A stretch of 32,200 nt of DNA from Acholeplasmataceae bacterium (GTDB taxonomy: Bacteria; Bacillota_I; Bacilli_A; Acholeplasmatales; Acholeplasmataceae), in assembly GCA_007692425.1 (NCBI GenBank), contig RECG01000028.1:1-32200 (forward strand), in the 5' to 3' direction. Below the pieces are notes generated by a model, which saw only the letters and a list, made by a program, of their open reading frames with translations, was not told where the DNA came from and did not search any database. Position 1 is the first letter of the stretch. Each line of letters begins with the position of its first letter. A program made the translations under genes and the position numbers. Of the stretch, positions 7,627 through 18,467 are shown piece by piece.

Positions 7627-8238
7627 ATGTTTAAAAGACTAGCGGTATTTATTTTGATGCTGACGCTTTTGTTGGCTGTTTCAGCATGTCGGGGCCGAGG
7701 TGGCACGGGTGATTTGGAGGATTGGTTTGCAGGCATCTTCGGCGAAGAACTGAATCTGACCATCGAAATCACGGGTGTGTTTGAAGTCGGTGAAGACACA
7801 ACGCTCATTCAAATGATTGATGGCAATGTCATGTACATGTTTATGTCATCCGATGAGTACGAGTATACAGAGTATGTCATCGAAGAAGACGGCGAATGGT
7901 TTTCATACATGCTTTATGGTGATGATGAATGGATACGTTTTCCGGACGACTACGGCATCACAACCATTTTTGATGAAATGTTTGAAACAGCACTTGAAAC
8001 CGGATGGTTTGATGTCGATGGTAACACGTATACCTTGAGACCCGAACATTATGTTGACGTCTTTGATGACACTGAAGACGTTGGAAGCATGGTCATCACG
8101 TTGACCGATGACGAGATGACGATGGTGCTTACCGGTGCTGGTGACCAGGAAGGTATTGTTGTGACCATCGTGATCAAAGACGTCGGTTCAACCGTCATCG
8201 AACTGCCGGATTTTGGTGAAATCGAAGATTGGTCCTAG
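7627..8238 (+). CDS. acidic lipoprotein of unknown function
   Basis: I do not recognise this 203-residue protein. The first 21 residues are a lipoprotein signal peptide: a KR charge, a hydrophobic stretch, then the lipobox SAC with Cys21. Lgt encoded at 3814 would modify it, and it should sit on the outer face of the membrane. The mature part is strongly acidic, rich in Asp, Glu, Tyr and Thr, with alternating polar and hydrophobic residues that suggest beta strands. Examples are VITLTDDEMTMVLTG and IVVTIVIKDVGSTVIELP near the C-terminus. No cysteines follow the lipobox. GAGGGG precedes the ATG by 6 bases. It is monocistronic, ended by a terminator shared with the convergent GH31 gene. Sensing or ion binding would be guesses. 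Confidence 0.8.
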   Translation: MFKRLAVFILMLTLLLAVSACRGRGGTGDLEDWFAGIFGEELNLTIEITGVFEVGEDTTLIQMIDGNVMYMFMSSDEYEYTEYVIEEDGEWFSYMLYGDDEWIRFPDDYGITTIFDEMFETALETGWFDVDGNTYTLRPEHYVDVFDDTEDVGSMVITLTDDEMTMVLTGAGDQEGIVVTIVIKDVGSTVIELPDFGEIEDWS

Positions 8239-8263
8239 ATGACTTGAAAGATTGACGATTGAT

Positions 8264-8294
8264 AAAAGCAGCCCCTTGAAAGAGGCTGCTTTTT
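8264..8294. terminator. bidirectional intrinsic terminator
   Basis: AAAAGCAGCC (8264-8273) pairs with GGCTGCTTTT (8284-8293) around a 10-base loop. There is a T-run on the plus strand and, by symmetry, on the minus strand. It sits between the convergent lipoprotein and GH31 genes and can serve both. Confidence 0.85.
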
Positions 8295-8317
8295 GTTCGA
8301 AAGGACATAGAACAATC

Positions 8318-10690
8318 TTAACGTTTTTTCATCATGCCAAGATAAGCCAGAAGAATGGCGCGATGATCCTCACCGATGTCTTCAAGCAACTTTTTGATCG
8401 CAGTTTGACTGTGTTGTTGCTCAAAAGCCTCGTATATCCTGGTTTTAACAGAGGGGTCCAAGGCCATGCCGATCAAACATTGTTCGATGTTGGCCAACAC
8501 GGGAAGATTCACATCCAAAACCTGTTTTTCATACAAATCGATGACGATGGTTTCAGTTGATTTGACAGTTCCAAGCGACACGATTGTCCCGGTGTCGGCA
8601 TGCCGGATGTCATGGATATCAGAATCAGCCTGAATCCCGTGAAAGACGATTTCGACCTGCCGTCTTGCCGGGATATAAGGCCTTCTTGGCGTGTCAGGCG
8701 CCATGACAAAACGAAGCGTATCCTCTGTTTCACTAAGTGTATAAGTCGTCATGAAGGCGTCTCTCCCCAAATAACGCTGGGACTTGCCGTCGTCCTCATA
8801 CAAGACATAAGTGTTGTCCGCCCCCGGGTAGACCAGGATGGTCAGCTGTCTGGGATTGTCGGTCTGGTTTTGGTAGGGGCCGCCGTCCAGGGGAACAATC
8901 GCGCCTGCTTTGGCGAATACACCGGTCTCATCAAGCGCAAAGACCATGGCATGGGTCTTGCCGCCTTCATAAGTGATGCCCGAAAAGATGTTCGTCCATG
9001 ATCCTTTTGGAAGATAAATGCGTTCAAGCACGCGCCGGGTCGATGCCTGCATCGGTTTCGTCACTGGGTGCACCAGCAACTCAGAACCAAAAAGGTAGGT
9101 GTTCGGCTGACGATATGCCTTGTCATTTTCCGGTTCCATGTAATACAAAGGCAGGATCATCGGCACATGACGGGCATGATTGAGATAAGCAGCAGTATAC
9201 ATATAAGGAATCAGTTTGAACCTTAGACGCATGAAGTCACCGAGAATGGAACGATAAGGTTCTTCATGACGCCACGGTTCACGCACCGACATCCTGTTGG
9301 CGGTCGAATGGATTCTTAAAATCGGGCTGAAACACCCGAACTGCAGCCAACGTACATAGAGTTCCGGCTCCTCGGCACCGGCCATGTGGCCACCAATGTC
9401 ATGACTCCAGAAACTGAAACCGATATTCGCTGCCGAAGCTGTGAAAAACGGTTGGAAATGCAAACTTTTCCAATCGATGTGGGCATCACCGGAAAAGCCG
9501 ATGGGATAGCGTTGTGCCCCTTTGCCCGACCATCTTGAGAAGGTGACAGGACGTTTGCGGGGCAGACGTCCGTGATGATGAAAGTGGAGATGGTTCAACA
9601 TCCATAAAGGATCGAGACCTGTCATCTTGGAAGTCTTACCCTGTTGCCAGTCAATCCACCAGAAGTCGATGCCCATCCGTTCAAAAGGTTCGAGCAAGAC
9701 TTGAAAATAGGCTTTCATATGAACAGGGTCAGTGCTGTCAAAAGGGATGGTCTCCTTGCGTTCATGATCAACATCGACCGCTTCAGCGAAAGCCTTGTAG
9801 CGCTGTTCATAAGGTTTGACACCACCTGCCGGATGCAAGTTCAAGGCGGTCTTGACACCACGCTTGTGAAGCGCGCCGATAAACGATCGAAACTTCGGGA
9901 AAAGTGTTTTATTGACGGTATAACCGGTCCACCCTTGATGGTAATCCTGCACACCGGGAATCGCCGTGATATGCCAATCCATGTCGACGATCGCGACCGA
10001 CAAGGGAATGTTTTCATCCGCGAAACCATCGACCACGTCAAGGAGTTCCCGGTCGGTATAAGGATGATAACGGCTCCACCAGTTGCCCAGCATGAAACGG
10101 GGAATCAGGGGGACCGGACCGGAAAGCTGATAATAAGCCGACAAGGCCCCCAGGTAATCATGGCCATAGACAAACGCATAAAGGTCGGTGGTCCGGCGTG
10201 GCCGGGGATACGGCCAACCGTTTTGATCCAGCAAAAGGCTGTCGCCGTCATCCAAGATGGCGATGCCGTCACGACTGACCACGCCTGTCCCAAGCGGAAT
10301 CGGACCCGAGACATCATCAAGGGTGCGCCCTGTGCCGGGCAACATGTTGATGTCATCGCCATGTTCATGGACATGGCCTGTCTGTTTGCACATGATGGAA
10401 AAAGCGCCCCGTGTGTTCGAAGCCCCGTCATGACAGGTCAGGACAAACCGTCCGGTTTCAATGGCAAGCACATCCTTGGTCAGCCTTTTTTCATAAGGGA
10501 TGTTGCCTTGGTTGCGATGCAAGATGGCCTGGGTGGGTTCATCGACAAAGCGGCGACTCCGGTCGAATTCGATCCGGATCACCCCGTCTAGCAAGATACT
10601 GAAGCGATAATCGCCATGTATAATGATTTGACCGGCCGCGACCTTTCCTTTGGTTTTGACCTTGACCGGAAACATGCTGGTATCATGCAT
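8318..10690 (-). CDS. glycoside hydrolase family 31 (alpha-glycosidase)
   Basis: This is a GH31 enzyme of 790 residues. An N-terminal beta-sandwich and galactose-mutarotase-like region leads to the (beta/alpha)8 barrel from about residue 200 (PRFMLGNWWSRYHPYTD). The predicted nucleophile is Asp347 in WWIDWQQG, and the acid/base is in GFSGDAHIDW. FWSHDIGGHM and the RWLQFGCFSPILRIHS strand are further family hallmarks. The IDWQQG form differs from the classical WxDMNE of alpha-glucosidases and is seen in other GH31 subgroups, so the substrate should not be assumed to be maltose. There is no signal peptide, so it is cytoplasmic. I chose the ATG at 10690, 10 bases after AAAGGA, over upstream starts that would read through the promoter. 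An extra C-terminal tail of about 60 residues, helical and rich in Glu, Gln and Lys, follows the beta domains. Confidence 0.88.
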   Translation of the reverse strand: MHDTSMFPVKVKTKGKVAAGQIIIHGDYRFSILLDGVIRIEFDRSRRFVDEPTQAILHRNQGNIPYEKRLTKDVLAIETGRFVLTCHDGASNTRGAFSIMCKQTGHVHEHGDDINMLPGTGRTLDDVSGPIPLGTGVVSRDGIAILDDGDSLLLDQNGWPYPRPRRTTDLYAFVYGHDYLGALSAYYQLSGPVPLIPRFMLGNWWSRYHPYTDRELLDVVDGFADENIPLSVAIVDMDWHITAIPGVQDYHQGWTGYTVNKTLFPKFRSFIGALHKRGVKTALNLHPAGGVKPYEQRYKAFAEAVDVDHERKETIPFDSTDPVHMKAYFQVLLEPFERMGIDFWWIDWQQGKTSKMTGLDPLWMLNHLHFHHHGRLPRKRPVTFSRWSGKGAQRYPIGFSGDAHIDWKSLHFQPFFTASAANIGFSFWSHDIGGHMAGAEEPELYVRWLQFGCFSPILRIHSTANRMSVREPWRHEEPYRSILGDFMRLRFKLIPYMYTAAYLNHARHVPMILPLYYMEPENDKAYRQPNTYLFGSELLVHPVTKPMQASTRRVLERIYLPKGSWTNIFSGITYEGGKTHAMVFALDETGVFAKAGAIVPLDGGPYQNQTDNPRQLTILVYPGADNTYVLYEDDGKSQRYLGRDAFMTTYTLSETEDTLRFVMAPDTPRRPYIPARRQVEIVFHGIQADSDIHDIRHADTGTIVSLGTVKSTETIVIDLYEKQVLDVNLPVLANIEQCLIGMALDPSVKTRIYEAFEQQHSQTAIKKLLEDIGEDHRAILLAYLGMMKKR

Positions 10691-10730
10691 GTCGACACAT
10701 CCTTTCCTTGACCATGAAGACTTCCCTTTC

Positions 10731-10759
10731 ATTTTATCGCATCTCGAGCCATGACACAA
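10731..10759 (-). promoter_or_regulatory. probable GH31 promoter
   Basis: On the minus strand TTGTGT (10754-10759) and TAAAAT (10731-10736) are spaced by 17 bases, about 40 bases upstream of the chosen start. Confidence 0.55.
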
Positions 10760-10883
10760 ACCAAAGCTCAATTTTCATCAAGCTGTTGACTTGCCAAAAA
10801 CCATCATTGGCGATGCGAAAGACCCATACTTTACCATAATACGAAGCCATCATGCCGGTTTATCCGCCCAAAAGGGTCAGCGT

Positions 10884-10912
10884 TTGACAATGACGCGCAT
10901 TCATAATACAAT
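10884..10912 (+). promoter_or_regulatory. promoter of the tandem ABC transporter operon
   Basis: Consensus TTGACA (10884-10889), a 17-base spacer and TACAAT (10907-10912). Transcription would start about 18 bases before the ATG at 10937. Confidence 0.75.
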
Positions 10913-10936
10913 AGTCCTTGCTGGAGAGGGTTGCAT

Positions 10937-13140
<2,204 letters not shown>

Positions 13141-13144
<4 letters not shown>

Positions 13145-15564
13145 TCAAAGCAACCGGTATCCATAAATTCTTTCATCGCAACCAACGCCATGAAGTCCAT
13201 GCCCTGAATGACATCACCCTCCAGTTGCCCGACAAGGGTCTGGTGGTGCTTTCAGGTGTTTCAGGGTCTGGGAAAACCACCTTACTCAATGTTTTGAGCG
13301 GCCTGGATGTCGCCCAGTCGGGCCGTATCAAACTTGCCGACAAGACCATTTCCACCGATGATGCCAAAACATGGGACAAGGTCCGTACCGAACGGATCGG
13401 CTTCATCTTCCAAGACTATTACCTGCTGCCCGAAATGAGCGTCTATGACAATGTCGCGATGCCGCTCAGGATGCTTGGCATCCATGATGAGCAAGCCATC
13501 GAGACACGTGTCCATTACATGTTGTCCATGGTCGGCATGTACATCTATCGCAAACGCAAGGCCTCCCAACTTTCCGGTGGCCAGCGTCAACGGGTCGCCA
13601 TCGCCAGAGCGTTGGTCAAGAACCCGCGTGTCATCTTCGCGGATGAACCGACCGGCAATCTTGATTCCAAAACAACCATCGACATTCTGAAAATCATCAA
13701 GAAGATTTCCCGGGAACGTCTGGTCGTGCTCGTCACCCATGAGCATGAGATGGCGCGCTATTACGGTGACCGCATCATCGAACTCAAAGATGGGAAAATC
13801 ATCAATGATCAACCCAACATTCCGGAACGGACCTTTGAGATTGAAGAAGAAGACACGCTCTTTCTGAAAGAGTTCAAACATGTTCAAAAACAAGACAACA
13901 TCACCTTCTATTCCAATCGTGATGACATCGATCTGACCAAGGATATCCAGGTGGCATTGATTTACAAAAATGACACACTTTATCTTGATGTCCAAGGTGT
14001 CATCCGTAAAATGAAACTGATCATGCCCGGTAACGGCATCGAGGTCAAGGATGAGACATACGGCAACCATTTGGAAAACCGGTTGATCGATACACCGTTC
14101 AATCTGGACACGCTTGACCATGAACAGCTCGACAAGAAAAAACAAGGTCTCGTATTCTCCATCAAAGACAGCATCCAGGCAGCACTCAAGCGTATCGCCC
14201 GGATGCGCTACACCGGTAAAATCATGTTGTTGGGATTCATCCTGTCCGGCATGATCATCGCCTTCTCAGCTTCGATCCTTGGCAACTATCTCTTCAACCG
14301 GGAAGTTTTTGTCGAAGAGTTAGAAGCCAATGTCACGGTCGTCAAACAGACTTATAGTCTTCCTTATGAAACCATCGCGCAGTTTGGTGAAGGTGATGAC
14401 ACGTTTTTCATCAATCCTTACCAAGGTGAGACCATCCGGATCACGATACCTTCCATCACCGGTCAGCAGACGACCTATGATCTGAAAGGCCGGATCGACC
14501 TGATTGATCATATCAGACCGGACCAGATCATCGCGGGTCGCATGCCGGAACACGATTACGAGTTCGTCATCGATAAACTGGTCTACGAGAAAACCAACGG
14601 TCAATACAACGTCTTGACCCGTCAGGGCATCTGGCATATGCGGCAGCTTTTAGGCGAAAAGGTCCACTTGTATGACAAGACCTTCACGATCGTCGGCATC
14701 ACCGATACCAGGGCCCAACGTATTTATGCCACCAGAAGCGGCGCCACTTTATTGGCACACGGTCCCTTCCAGGTCGCTTCCTCTTATGTCTCCTATGAAT
14801 TGTTTAATGAACGTGTGGTCCTGACCCACGGACGCATGCCTGTTGAAGGCCAGCGCGAACTACTCGCGCCCAGCTCATGGTTCGGCATCGTCATCCCTCC
14901 GTTTGCCTTTCACGAAGGGTCAACCCACCGTTACCGCGTCTACACGCTTTCAGGCTTATACGATGAAAGCGTATTGGATTTGCCTGGCGTCCAGCCCTTT
15001 GTCGGTTATAATACCGATATCGAGTATTACATCTTCATGCAGTCCATCGGCCAGGTCTATGTCCATACCGCCGAACCGGGCCGGCTGGTCGGCCAGCTCA
15101 GAAGCGAAGGCATTGTCGCCCAATGGGATTTCGGTGACAGCGTACTGATTGCCAGAAATACCGCCGCCAAGATGTTGCCCATCCTCTTTGTTTCCCTATT
15201 CATTGTCTTTTTATCCGGCATGGGCATCTTCTTCATGATGCGTTCCTCGATGCTTTCCCGGATTTATGAGATCAGCGTCTATCGGGCTCTTGGCATTTCC
15301 AATGAACGATTGAAACGGGCGTTCTACATCGAAGTCGCGGTATTGACCACGGTCAGCGCCTTGTTTGGCTACCTGGTCGGGGTCGCCCTTGTCATCCGTA
15401 CATACAACATCACCATCTTGTCATACATGTTTTACATGAATGTCATCACGGCTGTCTTCGGCGCCCTGTTCATTTATGTCTCCAACATGCTTTTCGGTGT
15501 GTTGTCCGTCCAAGGCATCTTGAAGAAGACACCGGCACAACTCCTGAGCCAATATGATTTATAA
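13141..15564 (+). CDS. ABC transporter, fused ATPase-FtsX/MacB-type permease (second partner)
   Basis: The 807-residue protein has the same architecture as its upstream partner. The ATPase has Walker A GVSGSGKTT at 39-47, signature LSGGQRQR and Walker B VIFADEPTGNLDS. A linker of about 115 residues (roughly 230-345), with beta-strand-like stretches such as VALIYKNDTLYLDVQGVIRK, precedes the first membrane segment near 357-380. A large external domain follows, then three membrane helices from about residue 675, with SRIYEISVYRALGISNERL as the FtsX motif. The linker is longer than in the partner and is probably cytoplasmic. It starts in the ATGA overlap, with GGAGG just before. Together with the previous gene it would provide two ATP sites and eight membrane helices. 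Confidence 0.85.
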
Positions 15565-15631
15565 GACTTGATTCACATGCGTTGATCACCTTTGGTTTTC
15601 ACATCACATCATCATACAAAGGAGCATCTTG

Positions 15632-16489
15632 ATGCGCGTTTCTGATCATGACAAAGCATTGGTCGCGTTCAACATCATCCTGCTTGTTTTCATGTTATTC
15701 ATGACAATCTTGTTTTGGACGACCAGCCTCGATCTGACCGTCAGTCGGTATTTTCAGAATGCCGAGGGGTTATGGATCGGACCAGACATCCCGTATCTCG
15801 CTTTCTATTACTTTCCGATGAACGCCATCTTGTTCGCCTTGCCTTTGATGATTGCGTTCCCGCTTTTCTTGTTGTCTTTTTCCACCAGACCTTATTTCGA
15901 CCGGATCAGGCATTATCGTCGTCACAGCCTGCTTTTGGTCGTGTCGACCGCCTTGGGTGCAGGCTTCTTCAACAGTGTCGTTTTGAAAGCCTTGTTTGCC
16001 AGACCCAGGCCAATGGCCTACTTCAATGGCGACGGCATCTATTACCGTCCTTTTGAAATCGCCTTTTCACACTGGGGTCTGCTTGATGCCAGTTTCCCGA
16101 GCGGACACGCCAGTGTCGCCTTTGCCTCGGTCGGTTTCTTTTTTGCGTTTCGCCACGCACCCGGTTTTTGGCGTAAAACCGCCAAATGGGGGCTTGGCAT
16201 GACGCTGCCGGTCGTGGCGGGATCATCAATGATGGTATCCAGGGTTTCTTATGGTGAGCATTATGTGTCTGACACCTTGTGGGCGGGGGCCTTCACCTAT
16301 GCTTTTGTCTTGGCGATGTATCAACTCTTGAAGATTCCCGAACATGACGCCATCATCGCCGCCAGCAGACCTGCTGATCAGGTTCCAGCCACATGGCGTG
16401 ATGTCGGCATCATTGCCGCAAGCATCCTGGTGCCCATCTTGTTTGCCGGTTACCTGATCCTTCGTTTCAACGGACTGACCAGCATTTGA
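15632..16489 (+). CDS. PAP2 superfamily membrane phosphatase
   Basis: A 285-residue membrane protein with all three type 2 phosphatidic acid phosphatase motifs. KX6RP is Lys119 to Arg126-Pro127, PSGH is at 156-159, and SRX5HX3D is Ser203-Arg204, His210, Asp214. His159 and His210 are the expected catalytic pair. Members dephosphorylate phosphatidic acid, phosphatidylglycerol-phosphate or undecaprenyl pyrophosphate at the membrane. The exact lipid is not readable. About six hydrophobic segments are visible. AAAGGAG lies 7 bases before the ATG. It follows the ABC pair by 67 bases with no clear terminator between, so it may be co-transcribed. If the ABC pair confers resistance to wall-targeting peptides, an undecaprenyl-PP phosphatase would be a sensible companion, but this is speculative. 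Confidence 0.85.
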   Translation: MRVSDHDKALVAFNIILLVFMLFMTILFWTTSLDLTVSRYFQNAEGLWIGPDIPYLAFYYFPMNAILFALPLMIAFPLFLLSFSTRPYFDRIRHYRRHSLLLVVSTALGAGFFNSVVLKALFARPRPMAYFNGDGIYYRPFEIAFSHWGLLDASFPSGHASVAFASVGFFFAFRHAPGFWRKTAKWGLGMTLPVVAGSSMMVSRVSYGEHYVSDTLWAGAFTYAFVLAMYQLLKIPEHDAIIAASRPADQVPATWRDVGIIAASILVPILFAGYLILRFNGLTSI

Positions 16490-16540
16490 GACGAATCCCT
16501 GGTCCATCTCAAGCTTTCAGTCGAAGCCATTCATTCGGGG

Positions 16541-16570
16541 TTGTCGTGGATGCTTGAAGCATGATAGAAT
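16541..16570 (+). promoter_or_regulatory. probable rocD promoter
   Basis: TTGTCG (16541-16546), an 18-base spacer and TAGAAT (16565-16570), the latter preceded by TGA as an extended -10. This leaves a leader of about 110 bases before the rocD ATG. Confidence 0.5.
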
Positions 16571-16607
16571 AGACATGAAGAGAAACAACCGATCATGACA
16601 AACCACG

Positions 16608-16668
16608 TTTTTTTGCAAGGTGTCTGTTTTTTGGCGGACCGCCTGCAAAGAGACGGCATCGCAAAAAA
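16608..16668 (+). promoter_or_regulatory. structured rocD leader, function unknown
   Basis: The leader holds competing inverted repeats. TTTTTTGC (16609-16616) can pair with GCAAAAAA (16661-16668), enclosing GTCT/AGAC (16622-16625 with 16651-16654). Alternatively TTTGCA (16612-16617) pairs with TGCAAA (16644-16649) next to GGC/GCC. The two outer pairings cannot both form. The ribosome site GGGAGG follows at 16676-16681. I know of no riboswitch that matches. Confidence 0.3.
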
Positions 16669-16690
16669 CCATCCAGGGAGGATGAAACAC

Positions 16691-17896
16691 ATGTTGAACT
16701 CACAAGACTGCATGATGCTTGAAGACCGGTACGGCGCTAAAAACTACAAGCCCATCCCGGTCGTCATCAGTAAGGCCAAAGGCATCTGGGTATGGGACCC
16801 CGAAGGCCGGAAATACATGGACTGCCTGTCTGCTTATTCAGCGGTCAACCAAGGTCATCGCCACCCCCGTATCATCAAGGCGATGAAAAAACAGCTCAAA
16901 TCGTTAACACTGACCTCACGTGCTTTCCATAACGACAGGTTGGGACCATTTCTCAAGAAGTTGTGCGATTTGTCCGGATTTGAAGTCGCCTTGCCGATGA
17001 ACACCGGTGCCGAAGCGGTTGAAACCGGCATCAAGATCGCCCGCCGCTGGGGCTACCAGGTCAAGAAGGTTCCTGCCAACAAAGCGCAAATCATCACCTG
17101 TACGGAAAATTTCCACGGCCGGACGACCACGATCGTCGGCTTTTCCACCGATGACATCGCCAGAACCGATTATGGTCCGTTCACACCGGGTTTCGTCACC
17201 ATTCCTTTTAATGATCCCAAAGCACTTGAGAAAGCCATCACACCCGACACGGTCGCTTTTTTGGTCGAACCGATCCAAGGTGAGGCCGGCGTCATCATTC
17301 CCGCTGAAGGGTACTTGAAACAAGTACGGGACATTTGTACCAAACACAATGTCCTGCTCATGACCGATGAGATCCAGACCGGGTTTTGCCGTACCGGCAA
17401 AATGTTTTGCTTCATGCATGATGACATCAAGCCTGACATCCTTTTGGTCGGCAAGGCGCTTGGTGGCGGCGTGATGCCGGTTTCAGCCGCGATCACCCGC
17501 AAAGACATCATGGATGTCATCACGCCAGGGTCACATGGCAGTACCTTTGGTGGCAATCCTCTGGCCTGCGTCGTCGCCGAGGCCGCCATCGACGTGCTCG
17601 TCGATGAACAACTCGATGCGCGTTCCACCGAACTGGGCCGGTATTTCCTGGAAGGCATCAAGGCCATCGATTCACCGTTCTTCAAGGAAGTCAGAGGCAA
17701 AGGCTTGATGATCGCCATCCAGCTGACCGATGAAGCCGGCGAGGCCAGAAAATATACCGAAGCACTGAAGGAAAAGGGCATTCTGGCAAAAGAAACCCAT
17801 GTCCATACCATCCGTTTCGCCCCACCTTTGGTCATTACCAAGCCTGATATCGATTGGGCGCTGGCCATTCTCAGAGAGGTATTCACCTTGTCGTGA
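16691..17896 (+). CDS. rocD: ornithine aminotransferase (ornithine-oxo-acid transaminase)
   Basis: RocD transfers the delta-amino group of ornithine to 2-oxoglutarate, giving glutamate-5-semialdehyde, with PLP. The 401-residue length is that of bacterial RocD. Motifs include YSAVNQGHRHPRI near the N-terminus, MNTGAEAVETGIKIAR, and MTDEIQTGFCRTGKMF with the PLP-contacting Asp. The Schiff-base lysine is Lys255 in LLVGKALGGG, and GSHGSTFGGNPLA binds phosphate. The N-terminus MLEDRYGAKNYKPIPVVI is typical of ornithine rather than acetylornithine aminotransferase. I chose the ATG at 16691 because GGGAGG lies 9 bases before it. An in-frame ATG at 16595 has no ribosome site and would read through the leader. 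The gene is single, with its own promoter and terminator, so the pathway partners lie elsewhere. Confidence 0.9.
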   Translation: MLNSQDCMMLEDRYGAKNYKPIPVVISKAKGIWVWDPEGRKYMDCLSAYSAVNQGHRHPRIIKAMKKQLKSLTLTSRAFHNDRLGPFLKKLCDLSGFEVALPMNTGAEAVETGIKIARRWGYQVKKVPANKAQIITCTENFHGRTTTIVGFSTDDIARTDYGPFTPGFVTIPFNDPKALEKAITPDTVAFLVEPIQGEAGVIIPAEGYLKQVRDICTKHNVLLMTDEIQTGFCRTGKMFCFMHDDIKPDILLVGKALGGGVMPVSAAITRKDIMDVITPGSHGSTFGGNPLACVVAEAAIDVLVDEQLDARSTELGRYFLEGIKAIDSPFFKEVRGKGLMIAIQLTDEAGEARKYTEALKEKGILAKETHVHTIRFAPPLVITKPDIDWALAILREVFTLS

Positions 17897-17922
17897 ATCG
17901 CAAATCGTATCGACAACCAATG

Positions 17923-17947
17923 AAACAGGAGCGCACCTCCTGTTTTT
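17923..17947 (+). terminator. intrinsic terminator of rocD
   Basis: AAACAGGAG (17923-17931) pairs with CTCCTGTTT (17937-17945) around a 5-base loop and is followed by TT. It lies 26 bases after the rocD stop. Confidence 0.85.
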
Positions 17948-17950
17948 CAT

Positions 17951-17979
17951 TTGCTTGAAGTAAGCAAGAAGACTATAAT
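17951..17979 (+). promoter_or_regulatory. promoter of the small membrane protein gene
   Basis: TTGCTT (17951-17956), a 17-base spacer and TATAAT (17974-17979). The -35 is itself one arm of the small inverted repeat TTGCTT-gaagt-AAGCAA (17951-17967), which could be an operator. Confidence 0.7.
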
Positions 17980-17999
17980 GAAAGAAAAAGGAGTCTTGT

Positions 18000-18362
18000 A
18001 TGGAAGGTCAAGAAGGCTTGCAGACATATGAAAAACGGCAACGTCTCTACCTCATCATCACCTTGTCCATGATCGGACTCAATGGTGTCCTAATCGGATT
18101 GGGTTACTTGTTGATCCGGCTCGGTGAAAGAGCCCCGGAAGCCTTGCTTAATGTCATGATGGGTTTCATGATTTATCACGGTATCCACTTCCTGTATGGC
18201 ATCATCGCCATCATCCATTTTTTCAAACGTGTCAAGCATCGTTTCGCGCAAGCGCGCATCTTCAAAACCATATTGGGTGTCGTGCTTTCACCCGTCAGTT
18301 TCATCCTCTGTTACGCAGCCGTCTTCCTGCTTGCATTGACACGTTGCAGCATCTCGGTTTAA
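18000..18362 (+). CDS. small three-helix membrane protein of unknown function
   Basis: A 120-residue protein that I do not assign to a family. Three hydrophobic segments are visible at about residues 16-40, 50-75 and 90-114, with a basic stretch (FKRVKHRFAQARIFK) between the second and third. The N-terminus is polar and lacks a signal peptide. AAAAGGAG is 7 bases before the ATG, and a strong promoter lies directly upstream, so the gene is very likely real. It is followed by the separately promoted ABC-2 exporter genes. Nothing in it indicates catalysis. Confidence 0.75.
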   Translation: MEGQEGLQTYEKRQRLYLIITLSMIGLNGVLIGLGYLLIRLGERAPEALLNVMMGFMIYHGIHFLYGIIAIIHFFKRVKHRFAQARIFKTILGVVLSPVSFILCYAAVFLLALTRCSISV

Positions 18363-18403
18363 ACATCAATGACGGGTTTTTGTATCAATTCTTAAAAAAA
18401 GTC

Positions 18404-18432
18404 TTGTCCTGAAAATGTCATTGTGTTATCAT
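18404..18432 (+). promoter_or_regulatory. probable promoter of the ABC-2 exporter operon
   Basis: TTGTCC (18404-18409), a 17-base spacer and TATCAT (18427-18432), 36 bases upstream of the ATPase ATG. Confidence 0.6.
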
Positions 18433-18467
18433 TAAAGTACTACGACAGACATAGTAAGGAGACAATC

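Noticed and set aside
9644-10591. 315-codon plus-strand frame
   Set aside because: It lies wholly inside the GH31 gene on the other strand, has no family resemblance and no ribosome site, and is explained as a codon-bias shadow.
13282-14145. 287-codon minus-strand frame
   Set aside because: It is the antisense of the ATPase of the second fusion transporter, which has intact catalytic motifs. The antisense peptide shows no domain.
16595-16690. N-terminal extension of RocD from the ATG at 16595
   Set aside because: It has no ribosome site, translates a leader with inverted repeats, and would exceed the constant family length of about 400 residues.
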